From Euglena gracilis (Eukaryota > Euglenida > Euglenophyceae > Euglenales): a stretch of 64,000 nt of DNA. Where the stretch lies: contig CP154954.1 of assembly GCA_039621445.1 (NCBI GenBank), forward strand, positions 40,603,572 to 40,667,571, read 5' to 3'. A program made the translations under genes and the position numbers. The notes beneath the pieces are model-generated. The model did no database searches, was not told where the DNA came from, and was given only the letters and a program-made list of their open reading frames with translations. Positions 22,601 through 34,469 of the stretch are shown piece after piece. How positions within the stretch are numbered: position 1 is the stretch's first letter; each line of letters opens with the position of its first letter.

Positions 22601-24891
22601 ATTTACTTGAACAACGCCGGGGCCAATTGTCCGATGGGGCGTCTGCCCATGGCACACACCCCAGGGGACCCCCCCCCCAGGACCCGCCTCCTGGACCGGA
22701 GGACCCCCCACCCCCCACCTGCCTTCACCCTATGCCGAAGGTGCCGGCGGCTTGTAAAATGTCCACTGTCAAGGGAAATTTGGTCAGCTCCAGTCGGAGC
22801 TAACCAGTCCAAAGGTGGACCCCCCCCCAGTCCAGGAGGGGGGACCCCCCCCTCCACCCGTGCACCCTCCTTATATCGAACCGTGGCGCAGGGGAGTGTG
22901 ATATAGCACCGCTCACCCCATGACCCAACCACCAGGGGTCACCCCCCCCCGCCTGACCTTGGAGGCACCTTCTGGGGGGGGGGGGAAGCCTGGTTGAGTA
23001 AGCAAATCTCGACATGTCTTTTTTGTCTTTGAATTTGAAGCATCAGTTTTTTTGATTGGAGATAAAATGAGCTGATTCGCCAATTCAGCAATAGATTCAC
23101 CAAGTGACCAATAGTCACTAATAGAAGGGTCCGAAGGGGACTGCTCGAGGGGTGCCCTCCAGTGCAAGCGCCTCTCATCCCAACGCCATTAATAAAATAG
23201 ACTGTGGTATGAAATCTGACGTAAAATATGCCAAAGACATTTTTTCATAATCACCTGCACCCGCGCGGCAGAAAGACCTGTTGTGGTGAGCTTGGGATTG
23301 AAAATTGGATGAAAGACAATTTAAAAAACCAGGAGAGAAGGCATGTTTGCAAACAAAGCCTGGCTTCACCTGGACCCAACGTGGCTCGCAATCAGGAATG
23401 GAGGGGATAAGTGCCTGAGTGGACAAAACAAGGGTGATGAAATGTAACCAGCACCACCCGGAAACTTGTTCGGGAAATCAATCTCCAGCGTGCACCCTGT
23501 GCGAGAGACTTGGACGTGGTGAAGGCCGAGGAAGCGTCGTGTCAGCAAACTGCCGTGGCTGTTGGATGCTGCTGCTTTCCTGAAACAGAACAGGTGACAA
23601 CTTATGCAGAGAGACAGCTCAAGACTTCTTTGCACACACAAAAAAAACTCGCACATCAAAAATGCATCATATCATCAAATTGTTGCCTCAATGTTGGGAA
23701 GTTGAAAAAATCAGGATGGAAAGGGAGAGAGCAGTGAAATCACAGCTCTGGCCCGAAAAGGCGAGAATCAAAATTTAATTACTACCTGTGCTGGTCCCCG
23801 GGGTGAATTCATCGGCGACGAGGTGGAGGACTGATACAACTGCTGGTGCATCCGTTGCTGCTGTTCTCTGAGCAGCTGCTCCCGCTGCTGTTGCTGCTAC
23901 GGTCTGGCGCCATTCCCTGCCGACATTATGAAAGGCAACCCCTGCTGATCCAGATGGGAGGCGGGACAGGTGGAACCAGGAAGTGGCTGAATGGGGCCAG
24001 GCCGGAACTGCAGCTGCTGCTGTTGCAGCTGTTGCTGCAGCTGCTGCTGCTTCAGGGCCTGCTGCTGCTGCAGCTGCTGCTGCATGGTGGGCTGCTGGCG
24101 GCAGGGGATGGCGGCCAGGGAACGCAGAGCGCTTATTCCAAAAGAGGCAAAACCCAGCCGAAAACTTGGGAAGGCAACCCCTCCGGCGACTCCGCCCTTA
24201 CCCACAGTTGGCAGGTCAATTTTTTATATGCCGTCATCTGCATTCATCTGTTGTGGCAAAGACACTGGTATCGACTGGGCCAACTATCCCAAAAAAAAAA
24301 GTTGCCACACAACAAGATAAAGCAGATTGAGTGCCAAACAAATGCACAACAAATACCATACAACAACAAGTGTCATGAAAACATCATTCCAAAAATAAAA
24401 TAAAAATGGCGTTGATCCGCTATGCGCTGGTGTATGCTGATGTAGACCCCTTCCCCCCCCCCTTAGGCAAAAATTCTCATCAGCCACACCAGACCAAATT
24501 ATCCATTTTGGGGGGTTTGGGGTTTATCCATAAATATCCATAATCTCTGATGTTATTTTTGTGTGTTTGGCGTTCATATGCGGAGAGTGAGAATGGTGAG
24601 ATGCATAATTCTTTTAGAACGCTTGCTTTGTCAGCCGGGGAGGTGCATGATTATTGGGGAACAGCCATGCCCTGGGGGAGCCTCCGGCAGCCTGGAGGGA
24701 AGCGATAGTGACGGCACAGCCTGGGCTGCTACCGGGGTCGTCGAGGCCGGGGGCTGGGCCGCTGCCCCGGCCCCAGTGGGGGCGGGGGGCGGGGCGGGGG
24801 TGTGGTGGAGCAGCTGGCGGGCCGCCGGGGACAAGATTTGGGCCGGGGCGAGTCCTGTGCTGGGCGAGGGGCCCCCGAGATGACGCCAGCG
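19691..24891 (-). CDS. Multi-exon Q/P/S-rich protein (gene D)
   Basis: Order on the minus strand: about 24672-24891 (Ala/Pro-rich), about 23889-24135 (polyglutamine, MQQQLQQQQALKQQQLQQQL), 23786-23888 (QQQREQLLREQQQRMHQQLY, then a clean CAG/GTAGTA donor), 23458-23579 (FLGLHHVQVSRTGCTLEIDF), about 23040-23163 (ESIAELANQLILSPIKKTD), 22130 to about 22349 (VRQVNPNLRMQPQQ), 21730-21988 (HEITAPICGEDKLRGIFSQG), 21405-21523 (TSQQIINPNLLRNASAAQPT), 20435-20592 (KLPTSPFVLSANQPRKGSPL), 19691 to about 19846 (RYNSSPLHERSGYSAYGASA). The 22130/21988 and 21730/21523 joins agree in phase; others may need missing exons. Composition suggests a largely disordered nuclear or RNA-associated regulator. I do not recognise the family. 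An in-frame TAG lies between the two Q-rich exons and may be part of an intron acceptor (CCGTAG). Confidence 0.5.
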
Positions 24892-25528
24892 CTGACAAAC
24901 ACAAAAAAAACAGAGTCTCGGGGAGCATTTTTTTTCTAAGTACGAAGGGCACCCCCCCCCTTGTGCCAACCATTTCCGAGACATTGCCGTGTGGGTGTCA
25001 AACCAATCCCCTGGTGTCCCCGGTCCCCAGGTTTTCGAGAAAGCCTTTGGTTGGACGGCATTGTGAAAGAACAAAGAACAAAGATCCCTGTGTGGCTGTC
25101 CCCAAAATTTTGGTACGGAGGGGGGAGGTGTCCTTCGGGGAGGGGTACCAATCCGCCCGACTCCGGGGGGGGGGCACACTTTGACCCCCCTCACTATGTA
25201 AGACCTGTCTCTTGGTGACTCCCGATGAAGAAAATTAACAGCGCATCAAAAACATTGTGACTCAAAAGACTTCACTGGGTAAAAACAGAAGACGGACAAT
25301 GTCGAAGATGGGCACTGTGGTGGGCAGAAAGGAAAGGAGTGCCACATCTTCATTTGATACACCCACGTGTTGCAATTGCCAGAGTTAATGCTATGGCATT
25401 CATACAACACAACTGGGGGGGTTCGCAGAATGGCAATGAACAAACATTGATGGACCACTGTCCTTGAAGGGGCTGCAGAACAACAAAAAAACTGTCAACC
25501 ATTGCACCACTCCTGAGCACATTGTCTT

Positions 25529-26950
25529 TTATTTCTGCTCCATTGGATTCCGGGAGAAAGGATCCAGCAATGGGCTGAGTGGGACTTCCTCCCAGTTGGT
25601 CACCAACGGATGGGGATTGGCCACATTCCGCTTGGCCATGATTGGCGTGCCAGGTGAACACGATCGGCCGTTTTCCGGGGGTTTTGCTGCAAGACTGTTT
25701 TTTCTTTGTGATCCCTGGAGGGTGGAATTCCTCTTTCCATCCGGAGGAGGGTGTCTTCTGGGGGTGCGGGGTGCATGCCTTGAAGGCAAACAAAAAAGGC
25801 TCCAACGGGGCATTGGGTTGAGAACAATTCAGCCCTGGCAATAACAATTCAGCCCTGGAGAGAAATGTGCGACGCAAAAATGTGGAGAAAAAAGACACAA
25901 AGACGTTGAATAAATGACGAAAGCTTGACTTTGCGCATTTCTTTTGGGTCCACATGAAACAAAAAAAACCAACATGATTTTTGTTAGTTTGGGAACATGT
26001 TCAAGCTGAAGAAGCAATTGTGCTACCAAAAAAAAACATACAATGAAAATATTGCCTAAAATTTGGGTCAAAAGAGAATATGGTGTGAAATTTTGTTGAA
26101 ATGGAAATCATTTCCAAACCCAACAAATCTCCAAAAAAAACACACACAAAATAAACGCAGGAAAATGCGTGAGTCCCTCCCTCTGATGATTCCCCATCCA
26201 CTCATTGGACACTCGAGGTTGGATGCACTAACCCCCTCCCAATAAATCCGGGGGTGCGCACGTTTTAGGCACCAAATGTCGGCCCCTAATTCTCATTACA
26301 AATTTGGTGCCAAATGATCAATCTTTTCCACACCACCTTTTCACAGACATCCAATATCTTCAGGTTTTTGATGATGGGTTAAACTCAACGACAGCCTGTT
26401 TGCCACCACGGGAGATGTCGTTGATACAACGTCTGTAGTCGCCCGGGTGTCGATAAATGTGATCTGAAGGTTGATAGGTCGGGGCTTTCAGGGCAAATGC
26501 ACAGAAAAATGAACTTTCTTTTGACAAAACGCAGAGAAAAATCAGAAAAAAAGACATGCCTGAAATCGCAGCATTTTAAGCTCAATTTGCAAATGGATCC
26601 AAAAGCATTCACTTCAATAATCATTGCAAATAAATCAATAAATCAAGCGATGCTCACACTACAAACGTGATCCATCAGATATTAATCAATCACGAATTGT
26701 CAGCCTTGTTCACTGATTGGACTGTATTGCACTGGAATCCAAAAAAAGAATGCAAGGGACAAAAAAGGTACATAAAGAAACGAGGGAGAACAACCCGCTT
26801 CTTCTTCTTTTGGCCATTGACTCCTGAAGACTCATAATGGACCACTGCCTTGCGTAGGTCCACATTCTGCTCCGCGTTGTACGCGAGGCTGTTGAAATAC
26901 TGTGGAAGGGCAGTAATGACTCTCTGAACTGCGCACTTCTCATCGTTGGA
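25529..26950 (-). CDS. Minus-strand gene fragment, unknown family (gene C)
   Basis: Best exon: 26795-26950, 52 codons, bounded by GGTTTCAG and GCGG/GTTGTT. It includes KCAVQRVITALPQYFNSLAY and ends in a basic GQKKKKR. Next is an exon starting at 26484 after CCTGAAAG (SDHIYRHPGDYRRCINDISR), whose own frame reaches TGA at 26360 unless spliced earlier. A third stretch, about 25650-25529, reads KRNVANPHPLVTNWEEVPLS and ends in TAA. Upstream exons probably lie beyond 27 kb. The phase between the first two does not match directly, so an exon or an alternative border is missing. Confidence 0.45.
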
Positions 26951-27199
26951 CTGAAACCAATTTTTGCAAAAAACCCATGCGCGAAACAAAATTCTGGGAC
27001 AGATCCTTCTGCAAGACCAATGGAAAAAGAACCCTTGAATTGGAATTCAAAAAGGGTCACATCACCCCCTGAAAGTGGGCCAACCCATACCCCCCACACC
27101 CCCGCACACCCGCGTGGCATCTGGTTGATACTTTTTCCGGTGCATCATTTTGTGCGGGACCCATTAAACTGTCCCGGTGCCTGGGGGGTTTCCGCCAGG

Positions 27200-27520
27200 G
27201 GTTTTTTTTAAGACCAGGGGGGGGGGAGGGGGGGTCCCAGGGGACCCACAAAAAATGGCCGAAAAATCGCGAAAATGCTAAAAACAGCACTTTTTTGGTG
27301 CCTTTGGGGCCGAAAAGTATATCCCACCCCCTCCGGGGGGACCCCCCCCGGGGGGGGCTCGGCCGGACCCACCCACCCTACCCCCCCTCCCCCCCCGGGG
27401 GTCCACGACTAAAAAAACCCCTGGTTCCCGCCCCCCCCCCCCCGGGGGTCCACGACTAAAAAAAACCCCTGGTTTCCGACCCCCCCCCCTGGATCCCCCC
27501 CGGGGAAAAAATATACCTGA
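27200..27520. repeat. G/C-homopolymer-rich low-complexity tract
   Basis: Repeated GGTCCACGACTAAAAAAACC motifs separated by long C runs. Of no coding value; a likely G-quadruplex former on the minus strand. Confidence 0.7.
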
Positions 27521-27779
27521 TCTGTGTCTAACGACTCGTTTTGCAGGAAAATCTGGGGACCAATTAAACCAGGTTTTGAACAATGCTGACTTGCATGTGA
27601 TGGAAGGCCGAAAAGACTAGCATTGCAAATTTTGCATAATTTATGAATTACAAATTACACACCTGCAATTTACGGTAACTTTCAATGATTTTAACCCCCC
27701 CCATACCACCCCTATCTCTTTTGTTGGCTTTTTCGACTTTTTGGCCCAAAATTCACCCACAGTCCATGGGTTTCGGGCA

Positions 27780-28060
27780 AAAACGGGGCGCTGGCAGGTC
27801 GAAAAACGCTCATTTTCGGCGCAAAAACAGGTTTTCCGCGTCCGGGAGGCCAAAAAACATGGTTTCGAGCAAAAAAAAATTCGATTTTTTTTCGACTGTT
27901 TTGACCCGGAAATGACCCAAATTCAATGGGTTTCGGGCCAAAAAAAACGGGGCGCCAGGGGGTGGAAAAACGCTCATTTTCGGCGCAAAAACACGTTTTC
28001 CGTGTCCAAGAGTCCAAAAAACATCGTTAAGGGCAAAAAATTTTTTCGTCCTTTTCACCC
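27780..28060. repeat. Satellite of about 164 bp (two units)
   Basis: GGTCGAAAAACGCTCATTTTC recurs at about 27800 and 27964, with conserved AAAACATGGTTT and GACCCGGAAAT segments between. The same satellite reappears at 61.4-62.8 kb. Confidence 0.8.
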
Positions 28061-28205
28061 AAAAAAAAAGGCCAAAAAAACGGCCAAATCAAAACAGGCC
28101 AAAACTGTACAAAATGGCCAAAATTGGCCGAAAAATGACCGTAACTCGGGCTAGGCGGGGAGTTGCGGGGTAATCAAAATACTGTTAGATAGGGCATTTT
28201 TATAC

Positions 28206-28309
28206 AAAAATCGACCGGCACTAACAGATTCAGCAGGGGCGCCGGGCGCGAGCGAGCGAAGCGAGCTGCCCGGCGCCCCTGCTGAATCTGCTAGTGTCGG
28301 TCGATTTTT
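28206..28309. repeat. Palindrome with 42-bp arms
   Basis: Arms 28206-28247 and 28268-28309 are near-perfect reverse complements (AAAAATCGACCGGCACTAAC...). The centre is the low-complexity GCGAGCGAGCGAAGCGAGCT. It borders the inverted-repeat element that begins at 28311. Confidence 0.9.
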
Positions 28310-28408
28310 CTAAAACCTATTTTGTCTGGGCCCGACGCCTGTCTTGATATTCATTCGACCGAACCGCCTGGACGGAAATATGGTCAAAAAGAGGGTTTTT
28401 GGCCCATT

Positions 28409-28560
28409 AACGGGCGCCTGTATGGAAGTCGACTGACATAAACGGCGCCTGAATGGAAATCGACTGACATAAACGGGCGCCCGAATGGAAATCGACTTAC
28501 ATAAACGGGCGCCTGAATGGAAATCGACTGACATAAACGGATTCCGGTGTCTTGGAAATC
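28409..28560. repeat. 32-bp tandem array, first block
   Basis: About four units of ATGGAAATCGACTGACATAA followed by ACGGGCGCCTGA. The same unit recurs at 29221-29380. Open frames across it are an artefact of the repeat. Confidence 0.9.
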
Positions 28561-28730
28561 GACCGACCTTTTGTTTCCTTTTTTTGAATGCCCTTTTGTT
28601 CCGTTTTGGGACATTTTAAATTTCAGCCTGAAATCCGTTAATGTCGACCAACATTTTGTTCCTTTTTCGGAATGCCTTTCTCTTCCATTTTGAAAGGAAC
28701 AATCTCTATATCAAGAACTGTGTCTTAAAC

Positions 28731-28812
28731 GCAGACTCTGACCTGAGTCTGCGTTTCGAAAGGCCGAAACAGACTCAGCATTTCGAAACACAGACTCAGG
28801 TCAGAGTCTGCG
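28731..28812. repeat. Hairpin with about 30-bp arms
   Basis: GCAGACTCTGACCTGAGTCT and its complement CAGACTCAGGTCAGAGTCTG flank a short loop. TTCGAAA motifs mark the inner stem. Confidence 0.85.
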
Positions 28813-29220
28813 CTTTTTTAGAAACACAGATTTTGACCAAAACCATGTTGCTAGGAACACAGCCTTGCAATAGAATAGAATTGCAATACAGGCGTCGAGC
28901 CCAGAAAATAGGTTTAAGGTTGCCAAATCACTCCTCACCCGAAAAGTTTTCTTTCAGATGACCAGTGATGACAACTGGTTCAGGGCAAATTTGCCGAATG
29001 CTTTTTCCGAAGTTCCAGAAAATGGCAATCTTAAGTTCCGTCCTTCCGTCTGTTCCATCCAAAGTTCAGCCAGCTGTGATCACCTGACCACAAAATTTGG
29101 TTTTTGTCTGGTCCATAACGCTTCCACAACCCCATAGGACCAAAAATGTCGAAAAAAAAGGGAAATCCAAAATGTCCAAAAAGTCACTAAAAATTCCCAA
29201 TCTGACCAGCAACAGATTTC

Positions 29221-29380
29221 AATGGAATGGAAATCGACCGACATAAACGGGCGCCTGAATGGAAATCGACCGACATAAACGGGCGCCTGAATGGAAATCG
29301 ACTGACATAAACGGGCGCCTGAATGGAAATCGACCGACATAAACGGGCGCCTGAATGGAAATCGACTGACATAAACAATT
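29221..29380. repeat. 32-bp tandem array, second block
   Basis: About five units of the array at 28409, in the same orientation, alternating GACTGACAT and GACCGACAT variants. Confidence 0.9.
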
Positions 29381-29449
29381 TCAGCCTGAAATCCGTTAAT
29401 GTCAGTAGAATTTCAAGACAGGTGTCGGGCCCAGAAAATAGGTTTTAAA

Positions 29450-30860
29450 GGCTTCAAGTTAGGTCTCCGGACATTTCCTTTGATTCCCCACGATTTATGA
29501 GAAATTTTGGAAAAATTGGTTTTTTGACCCAAAACAGGGCCCTGGTTTTGGAAGGGGGTCCCCCCTCCGAGATTCCCATACAAGCCGGGGCCCCCATACC
29601 GGGGATGGGGATATGGGGGGTATCTGAGCTTTTATCTCTTTAGAGTAAGAGCGAAGCTTACCCCTGGGGAAAAGGGGGGGTTGGACCCCCCCCGCCCCCC
29701 CAGAGCGGCAGAAAAAAAAAAAAACCCCCCACTCCCAAAAATGGAAACAAAAACAAACCAAAAAAAAAAAACAAAAACAAACAAAAACTTTGCCACCCCT
29801 AACTCGAGCCCCCCCGGGGGGTCTGCTCTCTTAAAGTCCAGGCACTGTTCCGGTCCGGCCCAGGTGGGCTTTCTTCCCACCCCCCCTGAAATTGACGCTC
29901 CCACCTCTCACCGCATCCTGTGTGCCTGGCCTTTTCTTGTCTGTTAGCCCTAATGTTCCTCCGACTCCCCCCCCCCACAAAACAATTAGGTTTTGGCGAT
30001 GGGATCCCAAAAAAAAAATAAAAAAACCTCAACAAATGGAAAAACAACCCAACCCCCCCCAAAAAACGGACTGGTGCTAATGTACCCATATTTGCCAGCT
30101 GTTGCTGGTGGGTATGAAAGCAGAAACCTTCACATACATCCTTGGTTACTTCTCCAGTCCCCACCCCCCCCCCCACTCTGGTGATCCCCCTGATTGCCGG
30201 GATGGCGTTCCAACGGCTTCAAATTTGGTCTCCGGACATTTCCTTTGATTTTGGTTCATTTTTGAGATATTTTGAAAACATCGTTTTTTTGACGCCGAAA
30301 ACAGCCCAAAATGGCCCCTGAATTGGGCCAAAATTGGCCGAAAAATGGCCGTAACTCGGGCTACACGAAGAGTTGGGGGAAAAATAAACCATCCAAGGGC
30401 TTCCGGACTTTTCCTTTGATTTTACTTCATTGTGGATATATTTTTGAAAAATCGACTTTTTGACAAAAAAATGGCCAAAAAACACTCCCAAATGACCGTT
30501 TTGGGCCTCAAAACCACGCCAAAACAAAATGGCGAATGGGGGTGATAGAGGGCCCCCGGGGGTACATTTCGTCAGACCGAAATTTCCGGAAATAATGTAC
30601 GTTTTCTCGAGATATTTTCGAAAAATCGATTTTTGACCGATTTTTGGACCCCGGCAAAATGGCAGAGTCGGAAGGGGGGGAGCAATCCTACCCAGTTTGG
30701 ACCCTTCGCGCGTGAATAACTCGGGCCTGGCGAGGAGTTGCGGGTCAACCGGAGGTGATTCGGAAACTAGAAATCCAGTCGCTCGCGACTGAAAAAAAAC
30801 GCAAACGGAGCCGGGATCATGGTGATAATCCGTCGGTTCCCGAGGTGGCCCGAGGGGAGG
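29450..30860. other. Low-complexity gene-free interval
   Basis: C/G runs, A-rich stretches and repeated GCCGAAAAATGGCCGTAACT / TCGGGCTA motifs (30340, 30700; also 28120 and 62100). No gene supported. The segment at 29636-29665 is a reversed copy of the AAGCTTCGCTCTTACTCTAA motif found at 61.4 and 62.5 kb. Confidence 0.5.
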
Positions 30861-30876
30861 GGGCCCCCCTCCTATC

Positions 30877-31413
30877 CAGGCTTTTGCTTAAAGACCTCGG
30901 GGGGGGGGGGGTACTGGCCAGCCAGTCGGCTAGACACTGGAAAAAATGGACTAGCTAGACACCCTGTGTGCACTGTGGCTGTTTTTGGGTGCCTTTTATC
31001 CCTTCTTCTGGACTGGCACTGTTGTTCGCCTCTGGCCCTTTTGTCTGTGTACGTGGAGGTGGCCTAGCTAGACCCCGGGGGGGGGGGGTCTGGGGTCCCG
31101 CCAACTGGAAAAAAAATTTCCTCCGGCGCTGCGCGCCGAGGTGGAAATGAGATTTTTAATAGGTTTTTGGCTGATTTTGTTCCAAAAAATTCCCAAAAAT
31201 GGCCAAAACCAGGCATCTTTGGCCATCTTTGGGAGTCCCCCAAAAAATTTCCGGCGCTTTGCGCCGGTCACTGGAAATTTTTTTTCCACTAGCTAGCCCT
31301 GCTGGCAGACCCCCCCCCCTGGGGGGTCTAGAAATCCCACTAGCCAAATTTGGACTAGCTGCAGTCCAGCCCCCCCAGGGGGGGGGTACTGCAATCCCTT
31401 AAGCAGAAGCCTG
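30877..31413. mobile_element. Short deletion derivative of the hAT-like element
   Basis: Both terminal regions of the 11135-14279 element, joined with almost no interior. It starts CAGGCTTTTGCTTAA and ends AAGCAGAAGCCTG. Flanks CTCCTATC (30869-30876) and CTCCCATC (31414-31421) are an 8-bp duplication with one mismatch. This is independent support for the element ends. It contains a 103-bp insertion. Confidence 0.85.
30961..31063. repeat. 103-bp insertion within the hAT derivative
   Basis: Absent from the equivalent place in the 11.1-kb copy and flanked by a 10-bp duplication, CTAGCTAGAC. The inserted sequence (starts ACCCTGTGTGCACTGTGGCT) matches part of the duplicated segments at 49.84 and 50.75 kb. 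Confidence 0.8.
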
Positions 31414-31699
31414 CTCCCATCTCCAGTTTTTGGCCGCTGGAACTTCTCACCATTGAGTGCAAAATTTGAGCCCCAAGGGGGAGGGGGTGGGGGACCCTCC
31501 CTCCAAAACTGGGGGGTGAGGGACCCCCCCCCTACCACCTTACCCCCTGGGAGTGACCACCCCCCTACCACCCACCTCATGCCTGTGGAGCTTCCCACAC
31601 AACCCTGGGGGCCCACTCGATGCCATGTGTGCAAACCAGGACCATATCATTGCTTAAAACGTCCGATCCCCCCCCACCAAGACACTGACAGGTATTTTT

Positions 31700-33640
31700 T
31701 TAGAGCCTCCGAAGACGGGGGGTCGATCACTGCCCACTGGGGCAGTGATTGACCATTGGGCCAAAATGGCTCAACCCCCCCCCCCAAATTTCCAGTGTCT
31801 TTGGCGCTGGTGGGCCGGTTCGGCCGATCCTGGCTGGCCCCGGAGGGGAGGTGGAGCAAAAAAGAAAAACAACCTTCGTTCACATCACATACGCAGCGGT
31901 GATTGTTATGTTTCAAAAAACATTAAATCCATAACCCTCTCCTCCTTCTATGCAAACTTGCTCCCAACCAACCTGCCAAAATATTGTTCCCCCTGGCCCC
32001 CGGGAGCGCCATTTGGATCGCCGAAGTTCCAGTTAGGATTATTTGGCAAAATTTTCTGTTTTGGGGAAAGTTTTGAATCCAAAACACGTTGTGAAAATGC
32101 ATCATGGAAGTAATTTTTCTCATGAAATTTGTGAAAGTTTGTTCCGTTTTCAAACAAACAATGATGATAAATGACAAATAATAATAAATGTGGTGGAAAT
32201 CATGCAAAATTAACAAAAAAATGTGATTTTGACTCTCAGGGAAACATGATTTTCTTGAGAAAATGGGGGATACCATTGGATTGGCTGAAAATCCAGTCCC
32301 AGAGCGAGAAAATGATTCTTCTTTTTCCGAACCCTGTCCTGGTGCCTCTTTCCCCCAAAAATTTTGCAAATATAAAAATCCCCCTGATGACCACTGTGAA
32401 TATTGCGGGCAAGACAAAGAAGCACACTGTGTTCTTCAGAACCCATTGCTCGTTGTCCAGTGGGAGCCGGCTTGTGTCTACTCCAGGGGAGAAGATATCC
32501 ATCTCAAGTTCATGCCTGTGACGCAAAATTGTGGTGCTCATCATTGATTCCACACAATGCGGACAAAAATTATGGGGGACAAAAATAAAGGGAAAAATAA
32601 GTGGGAAAATGTGATTTTGGAGGGGAAAATACATGTGAATCTTCAAAATTTCAGAGAGAACTTCAGTTGTAACGAAGAATGAAGACTTTTTGCGAAAAAA
32701 AGTCAAAATGGACTTCTGGTGGTTCTGTCGTAATTTTTCATTTTGAAATAAATCCCAAATTGACAATATCGCAGAAGCCGGTCTTTTTGTGTGTGAAATT
32801 AGACAGCCCCTTTCCCAAAGGGTATGGGAAAGGAACACCGGACAAGAATTACGGTGAAAAAAATGTGGGAAAGTTGGTTGGAGCAGCACAACTGGCAGCT
32901 CGTTCAAAATTAAGGCAAAACAAATCACAACAATATGTTAAAAAAACACGTTTTTTGAAAAAAGCACCGTTGAAGGTCCTGGGCGTATATTTTTTTCACC
33001 ACCCCCGAATGGGAGTTTCTGAAGGCATTTGGGTGGGTTTTGAGTCATTTGCCTTCATATTTGAATGATAAATTTGGAGGGGGGTCTTAAAAACTCTTTC
33101 AGAGGTGGGGTGGACTTAAAACTGGTGGTTGGAGCGACAAATCACTCCGACCACCAATGGTCGCTAGGCCATCACCAACAGTCGCTAGCGACCACCAAAA
33201 AATCCATCACCAATTTCCCGCAATGAGCCCATTTTAGGCAAGTGGATACAAAAAAAATTAACTGGCTGGCTAGCCCTGCCAGCGGACCCTCCGTCCTTGT
33301 GTTTAAAACACAGGACTCAGGACGGAGAATGCTTCCGAGCAGCAGTTTTTGCAACAGAAGATGTCCTCCAATTTGTCCTCGGTCAGACGGCGATAACACC
33401 CTCATGGTCGACGGGCTGCATGCACAGCATTCAACCCAGCACAGCTGGAGTTTTTTGTTTTGAGAAAAAAGCATGTTTTTTATTATTTATTGAAAAAGCA
33501 TCTTTTTTGGCTTCGCTTTGAACAAGCTGCCAGCTGCCCTGGAGTTTGGATGGACAGACATTCCAAAAAAGCACACTGCAGGCACAAAAAAATTGGCAAG
33601 TCTCAAAAACTTGCAAAAGAGTTCCAAAACTGCCAGACCA
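31700..33640 (-). other. Possible minus-strand exons, weak
   Basis: Two islands read like protein: about 32431-32544 (MSTTILRHRHELEMDIFSPG, then a possible 34-nt GTGTGC...TCACAG intron) and about 33290-33440 (TMRVLSPSDRGQIGGHLLLQ). Borders are uncertain, and I cannot link them to the phosphatase gene at 35.3 kb or to gene C. Confidence 0.25.
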
Positions 33641-33859
33641 CAGAGTCCCAAATCTCAGAAATGGCTATGGGCAGGCACCTCCAAAAACCCGACCTCCTCC
33701 CGCCTTCTCACTTGAACGCCCAATGTGGAAAACAAAAATGCGCAAAAAGCACTGGTGTTACAATTTTCTCAGCTTCATTTTCAGCTTCACACTTCCATGT
33801 TTAATTCCACAACCAAGAGTGGAACAGGTTTGGCTACCGCAAAAAAATTGGTGCTCCCG

Positions 33860-34005
33860 GAAATACGGGAAGAGGTGGTGGGGGGGGTTGACCCCCCCAC
33901 CCACCATGCAGGGGGGGGGGTCGACCCCCCCCCACCCACCACCCTGGCTGTTCGACCGATTCCCGTTCTGCCCTGGGGGGGGGGGGTTGTGGGTGGGTGG
34001 GTAAG
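33860..34005. repeat. G/C-run block
   Basis: Long alternating runs of C and G around CCACCCACCA. No gene. Confidence 0.6.
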
Positions 34006-34008
34006 ACC

Positions 34009-34097
34009 ACTTTGACCAAAGTGTCCTTGACCAAGGCCACTTTGACCAAAGTGTCCTTGACCAAGGCCACTTTGACCAAAGTGTCCTTGACCAAGTC
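34009..34097. repeat. 30-bp tandem repeat, three units
   Basis: Unit CCACTTTGACCAAAGTGTCC plus TTGACCAAGG. Each unit contains two palindromes, ACTTTGACCAAAGT and CCTTGACCAAGG. Confidence 0.95.
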
Positions 34098-34130
34098 CTA
34101 ACACGCAGAGGGGCTATTTTATTTATTATT

Positions 34131-34420
34131 TTGCCTTTCACACACAAAGGGATTTTGTTAGGGTGCGCGTTTTGGCCATCCTTGCCTTGCACACACAAGG
34201 GGATATTGCTATTTTGGGTGGGGGTCCTGGGGGGAGCGGTAGCCCCCCCCCTGGAGGAGGCCATAGGCCGACTAAGTTTGGGACGTTTGGGACATATGGG
34301 ACGTTTTTTTTTGAGGGTGCGCGTTTTGGCCCTCCTTGCGTTGCACACACGAAGGGATTTTCCTGGGGTGCCTTTGGCCATCCTTGACTTGCACACACAA
34401 GGGAATATTGATTTTTGGGT
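34131..34420. repeat. Dispersed CACACACAAGG repeat
   Basis: Several copies of TTGCACACACAAGGGGATAT near GGTGCGCGTTTTGGCC. Reverse copies occur at 38107-38220 and a fragment at 63826-63855. Confidence 0.8.
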
Positions 34421-34469
34421 GGGGGGGGGGTCCTTTGTATGCTTCTATGAAAACCATGGCGGTTCAACT

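Larger units (their letters stand above)
28311..29447. mobile_element. Inverted-repeat element with internal tandem arrays
   Basis: The left end begins TAAAACCTATTTTGTCTGGG and continues CCCGACGCCTGTCTTGA. The right end is its reverse complement (TCAAGACAGGTGTCGGGCCC then AGAAAATAGG). A third, internal copy of the right end lies at 28885-28915. Inside are two arrays of a 32-bp repeat and one strong hairpin. No transposase is visible. I could not find a clean target duplication. Confidence 0.55.

Noticed and set aside
28310-29378. Open frames reading as Ser/Phe/Arg-rich repeats (VDFHSGARLCQSISIQ)
   Set aside because: Direct translation of the 32-bp tandem array; no start context, codon bias or domain.
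28409-29380. CRISPR-like array (32-bp repeats)
   Set aside because: Repeats are contiguous without unique spacers, in a eukaryotic context, with no associated genes.
33758-34396. Minus-strand frame with repeated SRTLWSKWPW
   Set aside because: Translation of the 30-bp CCACTTTGACCAAAGTG tandem repeat.
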